A stretch of 64,000 bases of DNA, taken from Strongylocentrotus purpuratus. Taxonomy: Eukaryota; Echinodermata; Echinoidea; Camarodonta; Strongylocentrotidae. The notes under the pieces were generated by a model. It was not told where the DNA came from, ran no database searches, and was given only the letters and a program-made list of their open reading frames with translations. The DNA is taken from assembly GCF_000002235.5 (NCBI RefSeq), contig NW_022145604.1, positions 28,741,291-28,805,290 on the forward strand, given 5' to 3'. Within the stretch, counting starts at the first letter, position 1; each line of letters starts with the position of its first letter. Shown here in pieces: positions 47,400-59,939 of the stretch. The position numbers and the translations under genes were made by a program.

Positions 47400-48230
47400 T
47401 CTGAGGTGTCTTACACACCTCTTTAAAAGGTTTCAAAGTTACCATAAATTTCTTGGTTATGATCACGTGGCTCAAGCTGATTACTAATCTAAGCTGTGAA
47501 AACGTGATATGTAGGTGTGGAAATTAGTAATTATTAAGTGTTTTAAAACACCTTTTTAAATGGTAGTCAAAGTTGCCATAAGTTCCGCGGTGATGATCTC
47601 GTGACTCAAACGGATTATTGATCTAAACTTGTCATACGTGACTTTTAGGTGTGAAGAATTAGTCATTATTAGGTGTCTTAAAACACCTATTTAAATGGTT
47701 TCAAAGTTACCATAACTTTCTTGGTGATGATCACGTAGTTAAAACTGATTACTAATCTAAGCTGTGAATCCGTGATATTTAGGAGTGAAAAATTAGTCAT
47801 TATTAGGTGTATTAAAACACCTATTTAAATGGAAGTCAAAGTTGCCATAAGTTCCGCGGTGATGATCTCGTGACTCAAACGGATTATTAATCTAAGCTGG
47901 GCATACGTGACTTTTAGGTGTGAAAAATTAGTCATGATTAGGTGTCTTAAAACTCCTATTTAAATCGTAGTCAAAGTTGCCAGCAGTTCCGCGGTGATGA
48001 TCTCGTGACTCAAACGGATTATTAATCTAAGCTGGGCATACGTGACTTTTAGGTGTGAAAAATTAGTCATGATTAGGTGTCTTAAAACTCCAATTTAAAT
48101 CGTAGTCAAAGTTGCCAGCAGTTCCGCGGTGATGATCGCGTGACTCAAACGGATTTTTAATATAAGCTGGGTATTCCGTGTTTTCCATGTGTGAAAATGA
48201 GTTATTCTTGGGTGTCTTGATGGTTTCACA
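47400..48230 (+). repeat. About six ~134 bp tandem repeats
   Basis: Recurring core GGTGTCTTAAAACACCT then ATTTAAATGG, TCAAAGTTGCCATAAG, GGTGATGATCTCGTG and CGGATTATTAATCTAAGC, at about 47407, 47538, 47670, 47805, 47940 and 48075. The core is palindromic (AGGTGT..ACACCT). Later copies decay at the palindrome (AAAACTCC). Confidence 0.8.
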
Positions 48231-48249
48231 GTTACCATTTAAGTTCCGT

Positions 48250-48420
48250 GGTGATAATCCCGTGACTGTTGGCATATTTCTATGTTCACCAGTTGATAAC
48301 TGACTGTTGGCATATTTTCATTGCACCAGTTGATAACTGGAGTGTGCATATTTCCAGTTGCACCAGTTGATGACTGAGCGTTGGCATATTTCGAGTTGAC
48401 CCAGCTGACACCAATTCATT
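48250..48420 (+). repeat. ~55 bp repeats with CACCAGTTGATAACTG
   Basis: Three to four copies of GTTGGCATATTT followed by CACCAGTTGATAACTG or close variants. The CAGTTG/CAACTG core continues into the next 500 bp. Confidence 0.7.
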
Positions 48421-48714
48421 TGCATATTGAATATGGGGTGCGTGCAGATCTATGTTTTTAAAACAATTTATCTGAATTTACAGCATATTTCTTAATTACT
48501 GATGATTTAGTTATATGCAATTCATTTCGAAAATACTACAAATATATATTACCAGTTATTAGGACATTTCGCTACTTCGTATAAATAACATTTAGTTAAA
48601 CATGAATAAGGGAAACATAAACTGTGAACTAAAATAATTTCAATAAAGTACAAGTATACGAATTTTTTTCGATTATTTCAATTATGTATGTCTACTTATT
48701 ACCAGTGCCCTTAC

Positions 48715-48912
48715 ATTGGAAATTCAGACGTACCAGTATTGAAGTATTGTTGCTGTTCAACTGGTTGGAAGTTTTACCAAATGGTTCTAATGGCTCAGCT
48801 AGACCAGTTGAATTATAACTGGCCTAGATCAACTGGATCATTTAGCCCATTTCAATTTCCAGGGTTACCAGTTGGCATTAAATGGTTCATCAACTGGACC
48901 AGTTGCAACTAG
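48715..48912 (+). promoter_or_regulatory. Cluster of CAACTGG/CCAGTTG sites
   Basis: At least eight CAACTG or CAGTTG cores in 200 bp, in both orientations. CAACTG fits the Myb YAAC(T/G)G core and is also an E-box (CANNTG). The density is seen; the binding protein is a guess. The frame at 48688-48912 is a by-product. Confidence 0.35.
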
Positions 48913-49119
48913 CTTTCTCTTCTGGGATGTTTGCACCCCCTCCCCCTTACCCAACCCCCTCTAATCGCAAACTGCTTCCGGCGCGCCTGGACGTAATTAT
49001 TGAAGATCCAAGACACGATGTTCAGAAACGGGATGAGAACGTCATTATTTTGGTTCATTTATTGTGTGACATTTGCGTAATTATTGGGTTGAACGCGGGT
49101 TACAGTAACATACTTCCTC

Positions 49120-49509
49120 TTCGACGTAAATTTCACGTGAATGAAGAACATGATTCATCTCAAGTCAGCCTCGTAATATTCACGTGAATTTCACGCAGAT
49201 ATTTTGACTAAAACTATCACTAACGCTTCACGTGTTTCTGTGACGCGATAATTTCGTGTATGAAGATGTAATTTCATAACCAAACAAACACGGGAGTATT
49301 AGGTTTACAAACCATGGTCTCCAAGGAAGGGATAATCACGTTATTATAATGGTAATATTGCAGTGACAATTGCGTGATTTAGTGTACGTGTGTTTTAAGT
49401 TACCTAATGCAAAAAACGTATTAACACATTTACGTAAATGTCCGGTGTTTGAAGAACGTAACTCTCCTCAAGTCGATACCTTCATATTGACGTGATTTTC
49501 ACGTGATTT
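49120..49509 (+). repeat. CACGTG-rich direct repeats near right end
   Basis: Two related ~85 bp stretches (from ~49123 and ~49433) share the order ACGTAAAT, GAAGAAC, CTCAAGTC, CGTGAATTTCACG/CGTGATTTTCACG. They contain TTCACGTGAA-type palindromes. Confidence 0.6.
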
Positions 49510-49522
49510 TGTTTATTGGGTA
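49510..49522 (-). repeat. Right terminal inverted repeat and TA
   Basis: TGTTTATTGGG followed by TA and the continuing unit sequence GAATCCAG. Confidence 0.85.
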
Positions 49523-50525
49523 GAATCCAGTTTTGAGAAAAAGTCATGTCCCATACAGAATACACGCAAAATGTGAAAAATTGACATGCCTCCTGAAATC
49601 ACAAAAATACGCCATGATGCCTTTGTCAAAATGAAAAATTGTGGACACTAATTTGTAGAGAATTGTTTCAGCTAGAACATATCGAAATTTGAAAGAAAAT
49701 TAATCAATATTTACAGAGATACAATCAATTTTCAAAAAATATGCTGACGTCATAACATGCAAATTAAATTTTTGAGTTTGGAGGACATTATGGTGACGTC
49801 ATGAGTTAATTGAAGGTCAAATGAGACATGAAATCATATTGACGACTCATAATCTATCTAAATATGAAAAAATATTGGGAGTTGCTATCTATTCTGAAGG
49901 GTTACAAAGAATTTTGTATAGGCATGTTTTTGCTCATATATTGTGGATAAAGATAACGCAGGTCCGCGCGCACTGTCAACTTTGACGGACGCTCATTGCG
50001 TTATTAAAAGATGAACAAGTTATCAAAATGCTTGGAAAAATGTGCCAAATAAGATGATAGAGAAAATTCGGCGATTCTATGTTGCAAAATGCTAGTACGC
50101 GCAAAAAACGCGCGCGCATGCGCGTGAGCTCGATTTTTTGTCAAATGCTCCATATGGCCTGAAACGTATGCCAAAAAAAATTGGGATGATTTAGTGCATT
50201 TTAAATTTTTGCGCGCGCGTAAACGCGCGGACGAACGCGCACGCGCGCATTTGCGCACGTTTATTGACCTGAAATTGACCGGACGGATATTGATCTTATT
50301 CATGATAAATATGAATGAAAAATTACTTTCCGTTATGAAGATATGATCATAAATTGATTTTAACAAAATGGCGCCTGGATGACGTCACGATGATTTTGAG
50401 TCTTTGAAAAGTCACGCAGTTTTAAGTTAGACTAAGATCTATCATCATTAAAAAAATCATGACAATGGCTTCATTCAGTCTTGAGATATCCTGCGAACAA
50501 ATTTGAGGAAGAATAATAAAAATAA

Positions 50526-52502
50526 CTAGACTTTAATTCGTCAATTAGACGAATTAGGTGATACGTATGATAATGGTCTACATAAAGAATAATGCATTAC
50601 ACGATATATTAATTTGTAAAATGCTTCTCCCATTCATATGCTTCTCCCATTATGATCTATTCATATGTCAAGATTAAATTGTGTCTCCTTGATCATCATG
50701 GATCTAGGGAAGATAGATTGAAACAATATATGACCTTTGACCCTGTGCAGTAACCAGTTACACATTTGACTCTAATTTACATCATGAAGAACACCTTTTG
50801 ACGATTTTTATCTTATTCAATGAAATGAAAATGTAATTGATAAATGATTATCATCATTATGATAATGATGATCATGATGATCAAGATCATGATCATGAGC
50901 GCGATCATGACATCTTATTGAAAAAATGAGGGTTGATTTAGATAGCATATAGTCTCAGCTACAACATACTCAAAAATGAACAAAATCCAAGCCGAAATAA
51001 CGGCGATATTGCTCGCAAAAGACAGGAATGTAGACTCCAGATTTGAGAAAAAGTCATTTCCCATAGGGATTACACGCAAAAAGTAATGGATTAAGTGAAA
51101 ATAGGGTAATAATAAAGTAAAAAGGGTTGTTTATGACATTATTTGCGATTCTACGTGTTTAAATAATCAAAGGAGATGGTACAGGGAAGGTCAAAAGGAA
51201 AAAAAAGTGAAGAAAAAAAATTGTTGGAGACACCCGGACTCGAACGAGGGATCTCGAGGTTGGAAGTCAAGTGCGTTACTGATATACCAAAACATCTCCC
51301 ATAGCGATTACACGTAAACGGGAAATGGAATTCAGAAATCCTACTTTGCAAGTGAAATATGAGCATGATCCCGGCATCTAATCGAAAAATAAAAGCACAC
51401 TTTTGATAGCTCATTGTCTCAGCTACAACATATCAAAAGCTCAGCGAAAACAAAGCTAAAACAACGGAGATTTTGCTCGCGAAAGACAGGAGTGTAGAAT
51501 CCAGTTTTGAGAAAAAGTCATGTCCCATAGAGAATACACGCAAAATGCGAAAAATTGACATGCCTCCTTTAATCGCAAAAATACACCATGATACTTTTGT
51601 CAAAAATAAAAATTGTGAATACTACATTTGTAGAAAATTATCTCAGCTAGAACATATCAAAATTAAAAAGAAAATTGATCCATATTTACAGAGATACAAT
51701 CAATTTTCCAAAAATATGCTGACGTCATAATATGCAAATTAAAATTTTGAGTTTGGAGGCCATTATGATGACGTCATGAGTTAATTGAGGATAAAATGAG
51801 TCATGAAATCATATCTCCGACTCATAATCTATCCAAATATGACAAAATATTAGGAGTGTCTATCTATTCTAAAGAGTTACAATGAATTTTATATAGGCAT
51901 GTTTTTGCCCATGTATTGTGGATAAAGATAACGCAAATCCGCGCGTGCTGTCAACTTTGACGGACGCTCATTGCGTTAATAAAAGGTGAACAAATTATCA
52001 AAATGCTTGGAAAAATGTACCGAATATGATGACAGAAAAAAATCGGCGATTCTATGTTGCAAAATGCCAGTACGCGCGAAAACGCACGCGCATGCGCGTG
52101 TGCGTAATTTTTTTATCAAATGCTCCATATGGCCTGAAACGTATGCAAAAAAAATTTGGGATGATTTGGAGCATTTTAAATTTTTGCGCGCGCGTAAACG
52201 CGCGGACGAACGCGCACGCGCGCATTTGCGCACTTTTATTGACCTCAACTTGACCGGACGGATATTTATCTTAATCGTGATAATTATGAATGAGAAATAC
52301 TTTTCCGTTATGAAGATATGATCATTAGTTGATTTTCACAAAATGGCGCCTGGATGACGTCATGATAATTTTGACTCTCTAAAAAGTCACGCAGTTCTAA
52401 GTTAGACTAAGATCTATCATCATGGTAAGTTTCATGATAATGGCTTTATTCAGTCTTGAGATATCCTGCGAACAAATTCGAGGAAGAATAATAATAAATA
52501 AA
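50526..52502 (+). mobile_element. U23: type A unit, no 3' hairpin
   Basis: Complete 5' end with loop AATTA, DR1, GATC microsatellite, tRNA-like gene, CRE/octamer cluster and CpG block. Ends AATAATAAATAAA before CTAGA of U24. Confidence 0.8.
51226..51299 (-). tRNA. tRNA-like gene in U23
   Basis: 74 bp. B box GGTTCGAGTCC is altered to CGTTCGAGTCC and the D loop is ATATCAGTAAC. T-run downstream. Confidence 0.4.
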
Positions 52503-53193
52503 CTAGACTTTAATTCGTCACTTAGACGAATTAGGTGATACGTATGATAATGCTTTACATAACGAATAATGCATTACACGATATATTATTTTGCTTCTCC
52601 CATTCATATGCTTCTCCCATTATGATCTATTCATATGTCAAGATTAAATTGTGTCTCCTTTATCATCATGGATCTAGGGAAGATAGATTGAAACAATATA
52701 TGACCTTTGACCCTGTGCAGTAACCAGTTACACATTTGACTCTAATTTACATCATGAAGAACACCTTTTGACGATTTTATCTTATTCAAAGAAATGAAAA
52801 TGTAATTGATAAATGATTATCATCATTATGATAATGATGATCATGATGATCATGATCATGATCATGAGCGCGATCATGACATCTTATTGAAAAAATGAGG
52901 GTTGATTTAGATAGCATATAATCTCAGCTACAACATACTCAAAAATCAACAAAATCCAAGCCGAAATAACGGCGATATTGCTCGCAAAAGACAGAAATGT
53001 AGACTCCAGATTTGAGAAAAAGTCATTTCCCATAGGGATTACACGCAAAAAGTAATGGATTAAGTGAAAATAGGGTAATAATAAAGTAAAAAGGGTTATT
53101 TATGACATTATTTGCGAATCTACGTGTTTAAATAATCAAAGGAGATGGTACAGTGAAGGTCAAAAGGAAAAAAAAGTGAAAAAAAAAAGTGTT

Positions 53194-53267
53194 GGAGACA
53201 CCCGGACTCGAACCAGGGATCTCGAGGTTGGAAGTCAAGTGCGTTACCGATATACCAAAACATCTCC
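53194..53267 (-). tRNA. tRNA-like gene in U24
   Basis: 74 bp, identical to U3, with intact boxes and T-run terminator. Confidence 0.5.
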
Positions 53268-54502
53268 CATAGCGATTACACGTAAACAGGAAATGGAATT
53301 CAGAAATCCTACTTTGCAAGTGAAATATGAGCATGATCCCGGCATCTACTCGAAAAATAAAGGGCACACTTGTGATAGCTCATTGTCTCAGCTACAACAT
53401 ATCCGAAGCTCAGCGAAAACGAAGCTAAAACAACGGAGATTTTGCTCGCGAAAGACAGGAGTGTAGAATCCAGTTTTGAGAAAAAGTCATGTCCCATAGA
53501 GAATACACGCAAAATGCGAAAAATTGACATGCCTCCTTTAATCGCAAAAATACACCATGATACTTTTGTCAAAAATAAAAATTGTGAACATTACATTTGT
53601 AGAAAATTGTCTCAGCTAGAACATATCAAAATTAAAAAGAAAATTGATCCATATTTACAGAGATACAATCAATTTTCCAAAAATATGCTGACGTCATAAT
53701 ATGCAAATTAAATTTTTGAGTTTGGAGGCCATTATGATGACGTCATGAGTTAATTGAGGATCAAATGAGACATGAAATCATATCTCCGACTCATAATCTA
53801 TCCAAATATGACAAAATATTAGGAGTTTCTATCTATTCTAAAGAGTTACAATGAATTTTATATAGGCATGTTTTTGCCCATGTATTGTGGATAAAGATAA
53901 CGCAAATCCGCGCGTGCTGTCAACTTTGACGGACGCTCATTGCGTTAATAAAAGGTGAACAAATTATCAAAATGCTTGGAAAAATGTACCGAATATGATG
54001 ACAGAAAAAAATCGGCGATTCTATGTTGCAAAATGCCAGTACGCGCGAAAACGCGCGCGCATGCGCGTGTGCGTAATTTTTTTATCAAATGCTCCATATG
54101 GCCTGAAACGTATGCAAAAAAAATTTGGGATGATTTTGAGCATTTTTAGTTTTTGCGCGCGCGTAAACGCGCGGACGAGCGCGCACGCGCGCATTTTTGC
54201 ACGTTTATTGACCTGAAATTGACCGGACGGATATTGATCTTAATTATGATAAATATGAATGAAAAATTACTATTCGTTATGAAGATATGATCATTACTTG
54301 ATTTTCACAAAATGGCGCCTGGATGACGTCACGATGATTTTGAGTCTTTGAAAAGTCACGCAGTTCTAAGTTAGACTAATATCTATCATCATTGAAAGAT
54401 TCATAACAATTGCTTCATTCAGTCTTGAGATATCCTGCGAACAAATTTGAGGAAGAATAATAAATAAAAAAAAAAAAAAATAAAAATCTTGACGAAATCA
54501 AT

Positions 54503-54677
54503 AGGTGATACGTAGACTTCGTTACGTATCACCTAATAATAATAATAATAATAATAATAAAGAAAAATCTTGACGAAATCAAAAGGTGATACGTTGACTT
54601 CGTTACGTATCACCTAATAAATAATAATAAAAATCTTGACGAAATCAAAAGGTGATACGTCTACGTACGTATCACCT
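54503..54677 (+). repeat. Triple 3' hairpin array of U24
   Basis: Three modules with three loop types separated by (AAT)n. The order is reversed relative to U16, arguing for shuffling rather than block copying. Confidence 0.85.
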
Positions 54678-54694
54678 AAAAATAATAATAATAA

Positions 54695-56670
54695 CTAGAC
54701 TTTAATTCGTCACTTAGACGAATTAGGTGATACGTATGATAATGGTCTACATAACGAATAATGCATTACACGATATATTATTTTGTAAAATGCTTCTCCA
54801 ATTCATATGCTTCTCCCATTATGATCTAGTCATATGTCAAGATTAAATTGTGTCTCCTTGATCATCATGGATCTAGGGAAGATAGACTGAAACAATATAT
54901 GACCTTTGACCCTGTGCAGTAACCAGTTACACATTTGACTCTAATTTACATTATGAAGAACACCTTTTGACGATTTTTATCTTATTCAAAGAAATGAAAA
55001 TGTAACTGATAAATGATTATCATCATTATGATAATGATGATCGTGATGATCATGATCATGATCATGAGCGCGATCATGACATCTTATTGAAAAAATGAGG
55101 GTTGATTTAGATAGCATATAATCTCAGCTACAACATACTCAAAAATCAACAAAATCCAAGCCGAAATAACGGCGAAATTGCTCGCAAAAGACAGGAATGT
55201 AGACTCCAGATTTGAGAAAAAGTCATTTCCCATAGGGATTACACGCAAAAAGTAATGGATTAAGTGAAAATAGGGTAATAATAAAGTAAAAAGGGTTATT
55301 TATGACATTATTTGCGAATCTACGTGTTTAAATAATCAAAGGAGATGGTACAGTGAAGGTCAAAAGGAAAAAAAAGTGAGAAAAAAAAGTGTTGGAGACA
55401 CCCGGACTCGAACCAGGGATCTCGAGGTTGGAAGTCAAGTGCGTTACCGATATACCAAAACATCTCCCATAGCGATTACACGTAAACAGGAAATGGAATT
55501 CAGAAATCCTACTTTGCAAGTGAAATATGAGCATGATCCCGGCATCTGATCGAGAAATAAAGGGCACACTTGTGATAGCTCATTGTCTCAGCTACAACAT
55601 ATCCGAAGCTCAGCGAAAACGAAGCTAAAACAACGGAGATTTTGCTCGCGAAAGACAGGAGTGTAGAATCCAGTTTTGAGAAAAAGTCATGTCCCATAGA
55701 GAATACACGCAAAATGCGAAAAATTGACATGCCTCCTTTAATCGCAAAAATACACCATGATACTTTTGTCAAAAATAAAAATTGTGAACATTACATTTGT
55801 AGAAAATTGTCTCAGCTAGAACAAATCAAAATTAAAAAGAAAATTGATCCATATTTACAGAGATACAATCAATTTTCCAAAAATATGCTGACGTCATAAT
55901 ATGCAAATTAAAATTTTGAGTTTGGAGGCCATTATGATGACGTCATGAGTTAATTGAGGATCAAATGAGACATGAAATCATATCTCCGACTCATAATCTA
56001 TCCAAATATGACAAAATATTAGGAGTTTCTATCTATTCTAAAGAGTTACAATGAATTTTATATAGGCATGTTTTTGCCCATGTATTGTGGATAAAGATAA
56101 CGCAAATCCGCGCGTGCTGTCAACTTTGACGGACGCTCATTGCGTTAATAAAAGGTGAACAAATTATCAAAATGCTTGGAAAAATGTACCGAATATGATG
56201 ACAGAAAAAAATCGGCGATTCTATGTTGCAAAATGCCAGTACGCGCGAAAACGCGCGCGCATGCGCGTGTGCGTAATTTTTTTATCAAATGCTCCATATG
56301 GCCTGAGACGTATGCAAAAAAAATTTGGGATGATTTAGAGCATTTTTAATTTTTGCGCGCGCGTAAACGCGCGGACGAGCGCGCACGCGCGCATTTACGC
56401 ACGTTTATTGACCTCAACTTGACCGGACGGATATTGATCTTAATCATGATAAATATGAATGAAAAATTATTATTCGTTATAAAGATATGATCATTAGTTG
56501 ATTTTCACAAAATGGCGCCTGGATGACGTCACGATGACTTTGAGTCTTTGAAAAGTCACGCAGTTCTAAGTTAGACTAAGATCTATCATCATTGAAAGAT
56601 TCATAACAATGGCTTCGTTCAGTCTTGAGATATCCTGCGAACAAATTCGAGGAAGAATAATAATAAATAA
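54695..56670 (+). mobile_element. U25: type A unit, no 3' hairpin
   Basis: Body nearly identical to U3 (2950-4560) over more than 1.5 kb, but the tail ends at AATAATAAATAA without a hairpin. Confidence 0.8.
55394..55467 (-). tRNA. tRNA-like gene in U25
   Basis: 74 bp, identical to U3, with T-runs downstream on the - strand. Confidence 0.5.
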
Positions 56671-57301
56671 CTAGACTTTAATTCGTCACTTAGACGAATT
56701 AGGTGATACGTATGATAATGGTTTACATAACGAATAATGCATTACACGATATATTATTTTATAAAATGCTTCTCCCATTTATATGCTTCTCCCATTATGA
56801 TCTATCCATATGTCAAGATTAAATTGTGTCTCCTTGATCATCATGGATCTAGGGAAGATAGATTGAAACAAGATATGACCTTTGACCCTGTGCAGTAACC
56901 AGTTACACATTTGACTCTAATTTACATCATGAAGAACACCTTTTGACGATTTTATCTTATTCAAAGAAATGAAAATGTAATTGATAAATGATTATCATCA
57001 TTATGATAATGATCATGATCATGACCGCGATCTTGACATCTTATTGAAAAAATAAGGATTGATTTAGATAGCATATAGTCTAAGCTACAACATACTTAAA
57101 AATCAACAAAATCCAAGCAGAACTAATGGCGATATTGCTCGCAAAAGACAGGAATGTAGAATCCAGATTTGAGAAAAAGTCATCTCCCTTAGGGATTACA
57201 CGCAAAAAGTAATGGATTAAGCGATTCTACGTGTTTAAATAATCAAAGGAGAAGGTACAGTGAAAGGTCAAAAGGAAAAAAGAGTGAAGAAAAAAATTGT
57301 T

Positions 57302-57375
57302 GTAGACACCCGGAATCGAACCAGGGATCTCGAGGTTGAAAGTCAAGTGCGTTACTGATATACCAAAACATCTCC
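57302..57375 (-). tRNA. tRNA-like gene in U26, degenerate
   Basis: 74 bp, with the same changes as in U5 (acceptor GTAGAC, TTTCAAC, GATTCC). Its flank is AACAATTTTTTTC, a T-run. Confidence 0.35.
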
Positions 57376-58589
57376 CATAGCGATTACACGTAAACGGGAA
57401 ATGGAATTCTGAAGTCTTACATTGCAAGTGAAATATGAGCATAATCCCGGCATATGATCGGAAAATAAAGTGCACACTAGAGATAGCCTTTTGTCTCCGC
57501 TACAACATACTTGAAGTTCAGCGTAAACAAAGATAAAACAACAGAGATATTGCTCGCGAAAGACGGAAATGTAGAATCCAGTTTTGAGAAAAAGTCATGT
57601 CCCATAGACAATACACGCAAAATGTGAAAAACTGACATGCCTCCTTTAATCGCAAAAATACGCCATGATACCTTTGTCAAACTGGAAAGGTGTGGTCACT
57701 GCATTTGTAGAAAATTATCTCAGCTAGAACATATCAAAATTTTAAACAAAATAAATCAATATTTACAGAGATACAATCAATTTTCCAAAAATATGCAAAC
57801 GTCAAAATATGCAAATTGAAATTTTGAGTTTGGAGGCCATTATGATGACGTCATTAGTTAATTGAGGGTCAAATGAGACATGAAATCATATCTCCGACTC
57901 ATAATCTATCTCAATATGACAAAATATTGGGAGTTCATATCTTTTCCGAAGAGTTAAAAAGATTTTTGTATAGGCATGTTTTTGCTCATGTATTGTGGAT
58001 AAAGATAACGCAGGTCCGCGCGCGCTGTCAACTTTGACGGACGCTAATTGCGTTATTAAAGGGTTAACAAGTTATCAAAATGCTTGGAAAAATGTGCCAA
58101 ATATGATGATAGAAATATTTCGGCGATTCTATGTTGGAAAACGCTAGTACGCGCAAAAAACAGGCGCGCATGCGCGTGAGCATAATTTTTTTATCAAATG
58201 CTCCATATGGCCTGAAACGTATGCAAAAAAAATTTGGGATGATTTAGAGCATTTTAAATTTTTGCGCGCGCGTAAACGCGCGGACGAACGCGCACGCGCG
58301 CATTTGCGCACGTTTATTGACCTCAAATTGACCCGACGGATATTGATCTTAATCTTGATAAATATGAATGTAAAATTACTTTCCGTTATGAAGATATGAT
58401 CATAAGTTGATTTTTACAAAATGGCGCCTGGATGATGTCACGATGACTTTGAGTCTTTGAAAAGTCACGCAGTTCTAAGTTAGACTAAGACCTATCATCA
58501 GTGAAAGATTCATAACAATGGCTTTATTGAGTCTTGAGATATCCTGCGAACAAATTCGAGGAAGAATAATAATAAAAAAAAAAAAGAAA

Positions 58590-58978
58590 ATCTTGACGAA
58601 ATCAAAAGGTGATACGTTGACTTCGTTACGTATCACCTAAATAAATAATAATAAAAATCTTGACGAAATCAAAAGGTGATACGTCTACGTACGTATCACC
58701 TAATAAAGAAAATCTTGACGAAATCAAAAGGTGATACGTATATTTCATACGTATCACCTAATAATAAATAAATAAATAAATAATAAAAATCTTGACGAAA
58801 TCAAAAGGTGATACGTCTACGTACGTATCACCTAATAAATAATAATAATAAATAATAAAGAAAAATCTTGACGAAATCAAAAGGTGATACGTATATTTCA
58901 TACGTATCACCAAAAATAAAAAATAAAATCTTGACGAAATCAATAGGTGATACGTAGACTTCGTTACGTATCACCTAA
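58590..58978 (+). repeat. Six-fold 3' hairpin array of U26
   Basis: Hairpins at 58607-58638, 58674-58701, 58729-58759, 58806-58833, 58882-58912 and 58945-58976. Loop order: TGACTTCGTT, CTACGT, ATATTTCAT, CTACGT, ATATTTCAT, AGACTTCGTT. Stems are conserved while loops vary; spacers are (AAAT)n/(AAT)n. The fifth lacks the last stem T (ATCACCAAAA). Confidence 0.88.
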
Positions 58979-59939
58979 CTAGACTTTAATTCGTCACTTT
59001 GACGAATAAGGTGATACGTGCTATTTTGTTATCATGAAAGTGTGCCGATGATAATCTAATGATAATGATCATAAATACGATAAAGACCATCATTAAGAGT
59101 GGTATAGCGCCCCCTTCAGAATATAGAGTACAAATAAGCTAGATAGTGCTCAAAGATCAATGTCATGAAGATTCATGATTTGAACGAAATTCACCTTCCT
59201 TAGGCATAACACGCAAATTAAGAAAATTCTGAAATGTGGCCTTTAATTGAATTTTGTACTATGATGACGTCAATGAAATAAAAAGTAGTGTGTATTTACC
59301 TTGAAGGCAATTGCCTCAACTACAAGATACCGAAATTTGGAAGAAAATCAGTCAATATTATGAGAAATACACTAAATTTTCCATAAATATAATGACGTCA
59401 TAATATGCAATTTTGTATTTTGACTTTCAAGGCCATTATGATGACGTCAAGATGTATTTAATGGCCTAATAAGATATGAAATCATATCTCCGACTCATAC
59501 TGTATCTAAATATGAAACAAAATTGGCAGTCCTTACTCATCCCGATGTACTTTTTATAGGCATGTTTTTGCCCATATATGCTATGTAATACATGAGCTCG
59601 CACGCACGGATATTTATCTTCAACGGACGCTCATTCCGTTATTAATAGTGATAAAAAGATAAACATGGTATCAAATTGTTCAGAAAAATATGAGGAATAT
59701 CCTGTCAAAAAAAATTGAGGGGTAATTATTTTTCGTTCGGCCGTGACGAACGAAAACGCGCAAAAACGCGCGTTTTGCGCGATCTTTTATAAAATGCTTA
59801 TAATGGCCTAAAACGTATGCAATTTTTTTTTTTTTTTTGCATAGTAGACTTCGTTACGTATCACCTAATAAATAAATAAATAAATAATAAAAATCTTGAC
59901 GGAATCAAAAGGTGATACGTCTACGTACGTATCACCTAA
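58979..59939 (+). mobile_element. U27: type D unit, truncated by a fold-back junction
   Basis: Same leader as U19 (GTGCTATTTTG, AGTGGTATAGCGCCCCC) but internally deleted near 59118. The body stops at 59821 in ATGCAA, a T-run, TTGCAT, then half of a hairpin module (AGACTTCGTTACGTATCACCT) and one complete hairpin at 59910-59937. Confidence 0.7.

Larger units (their letters stand above)
46973..49520. mobile_element. DNA transposon-like insertion with TA duplication
   Basis: 2548 bp between duplicated TA dinucleotides. Both ends read CCCAATAAACA inward (11 bp perfect inverted repeat). No transposase frame is visible. The interior is built of repeats: ~134 bp direct repeats (about 47400-48200), ~55 bp repeats (48250-48420), a cluster of CAACTGG/CCAGTTG (48700-48910), and CACGTG-rich copies near the right end. 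A TA duplication suits Tc1/mariner-type or other TA-targeting elements; the end sequence is not one I recognise, so the superfamily is open. Confidence 0.8.
45950..50525 (+). mobile_element. U22: unit split by a TA-flanked element
   Basis: 5' end AGGTGATACGTATGCTC with a leader different from type A, including AGTGGTATAGCGCCCCC near 46306. The type A body with tRNA-like gene starts ~46440. Removing 46973-49520 plus one TA restores GGAGTGTAGAATCCAG, as in all sisters. No 3' hairpin. Confidence 0.8.
52503..54694 (+). mobile_element. U24: type A unit with three 3' hairpins
   Basis: Full unit. Tail hairpins at 54503-54534 (AGACTTCGTT), 54584-54615 (TGACTTCGTT) and 54650-54677 (CTACGT), the same three loop types as in U16 but in a different order. 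Confidence 0.8.
56671..58978 (+). mobile_element. U26: type A unit with six 3' hairpins
   Basis: Body matches U5 up to ~58310, then switches to the type B-like 3' block (GACCCGACGG, TTTTTACAAAATGG). The tail is the longest hairpin array of the window. Confidence 0.8.

Noticed and set aside
58590..58978. CRISPR-like array (hairpin repeats with spacers)
   Set aside because: Spacers are (AAT)n microsatellite, not unique sequences; there are no cas genes and the DNA is animal-type.
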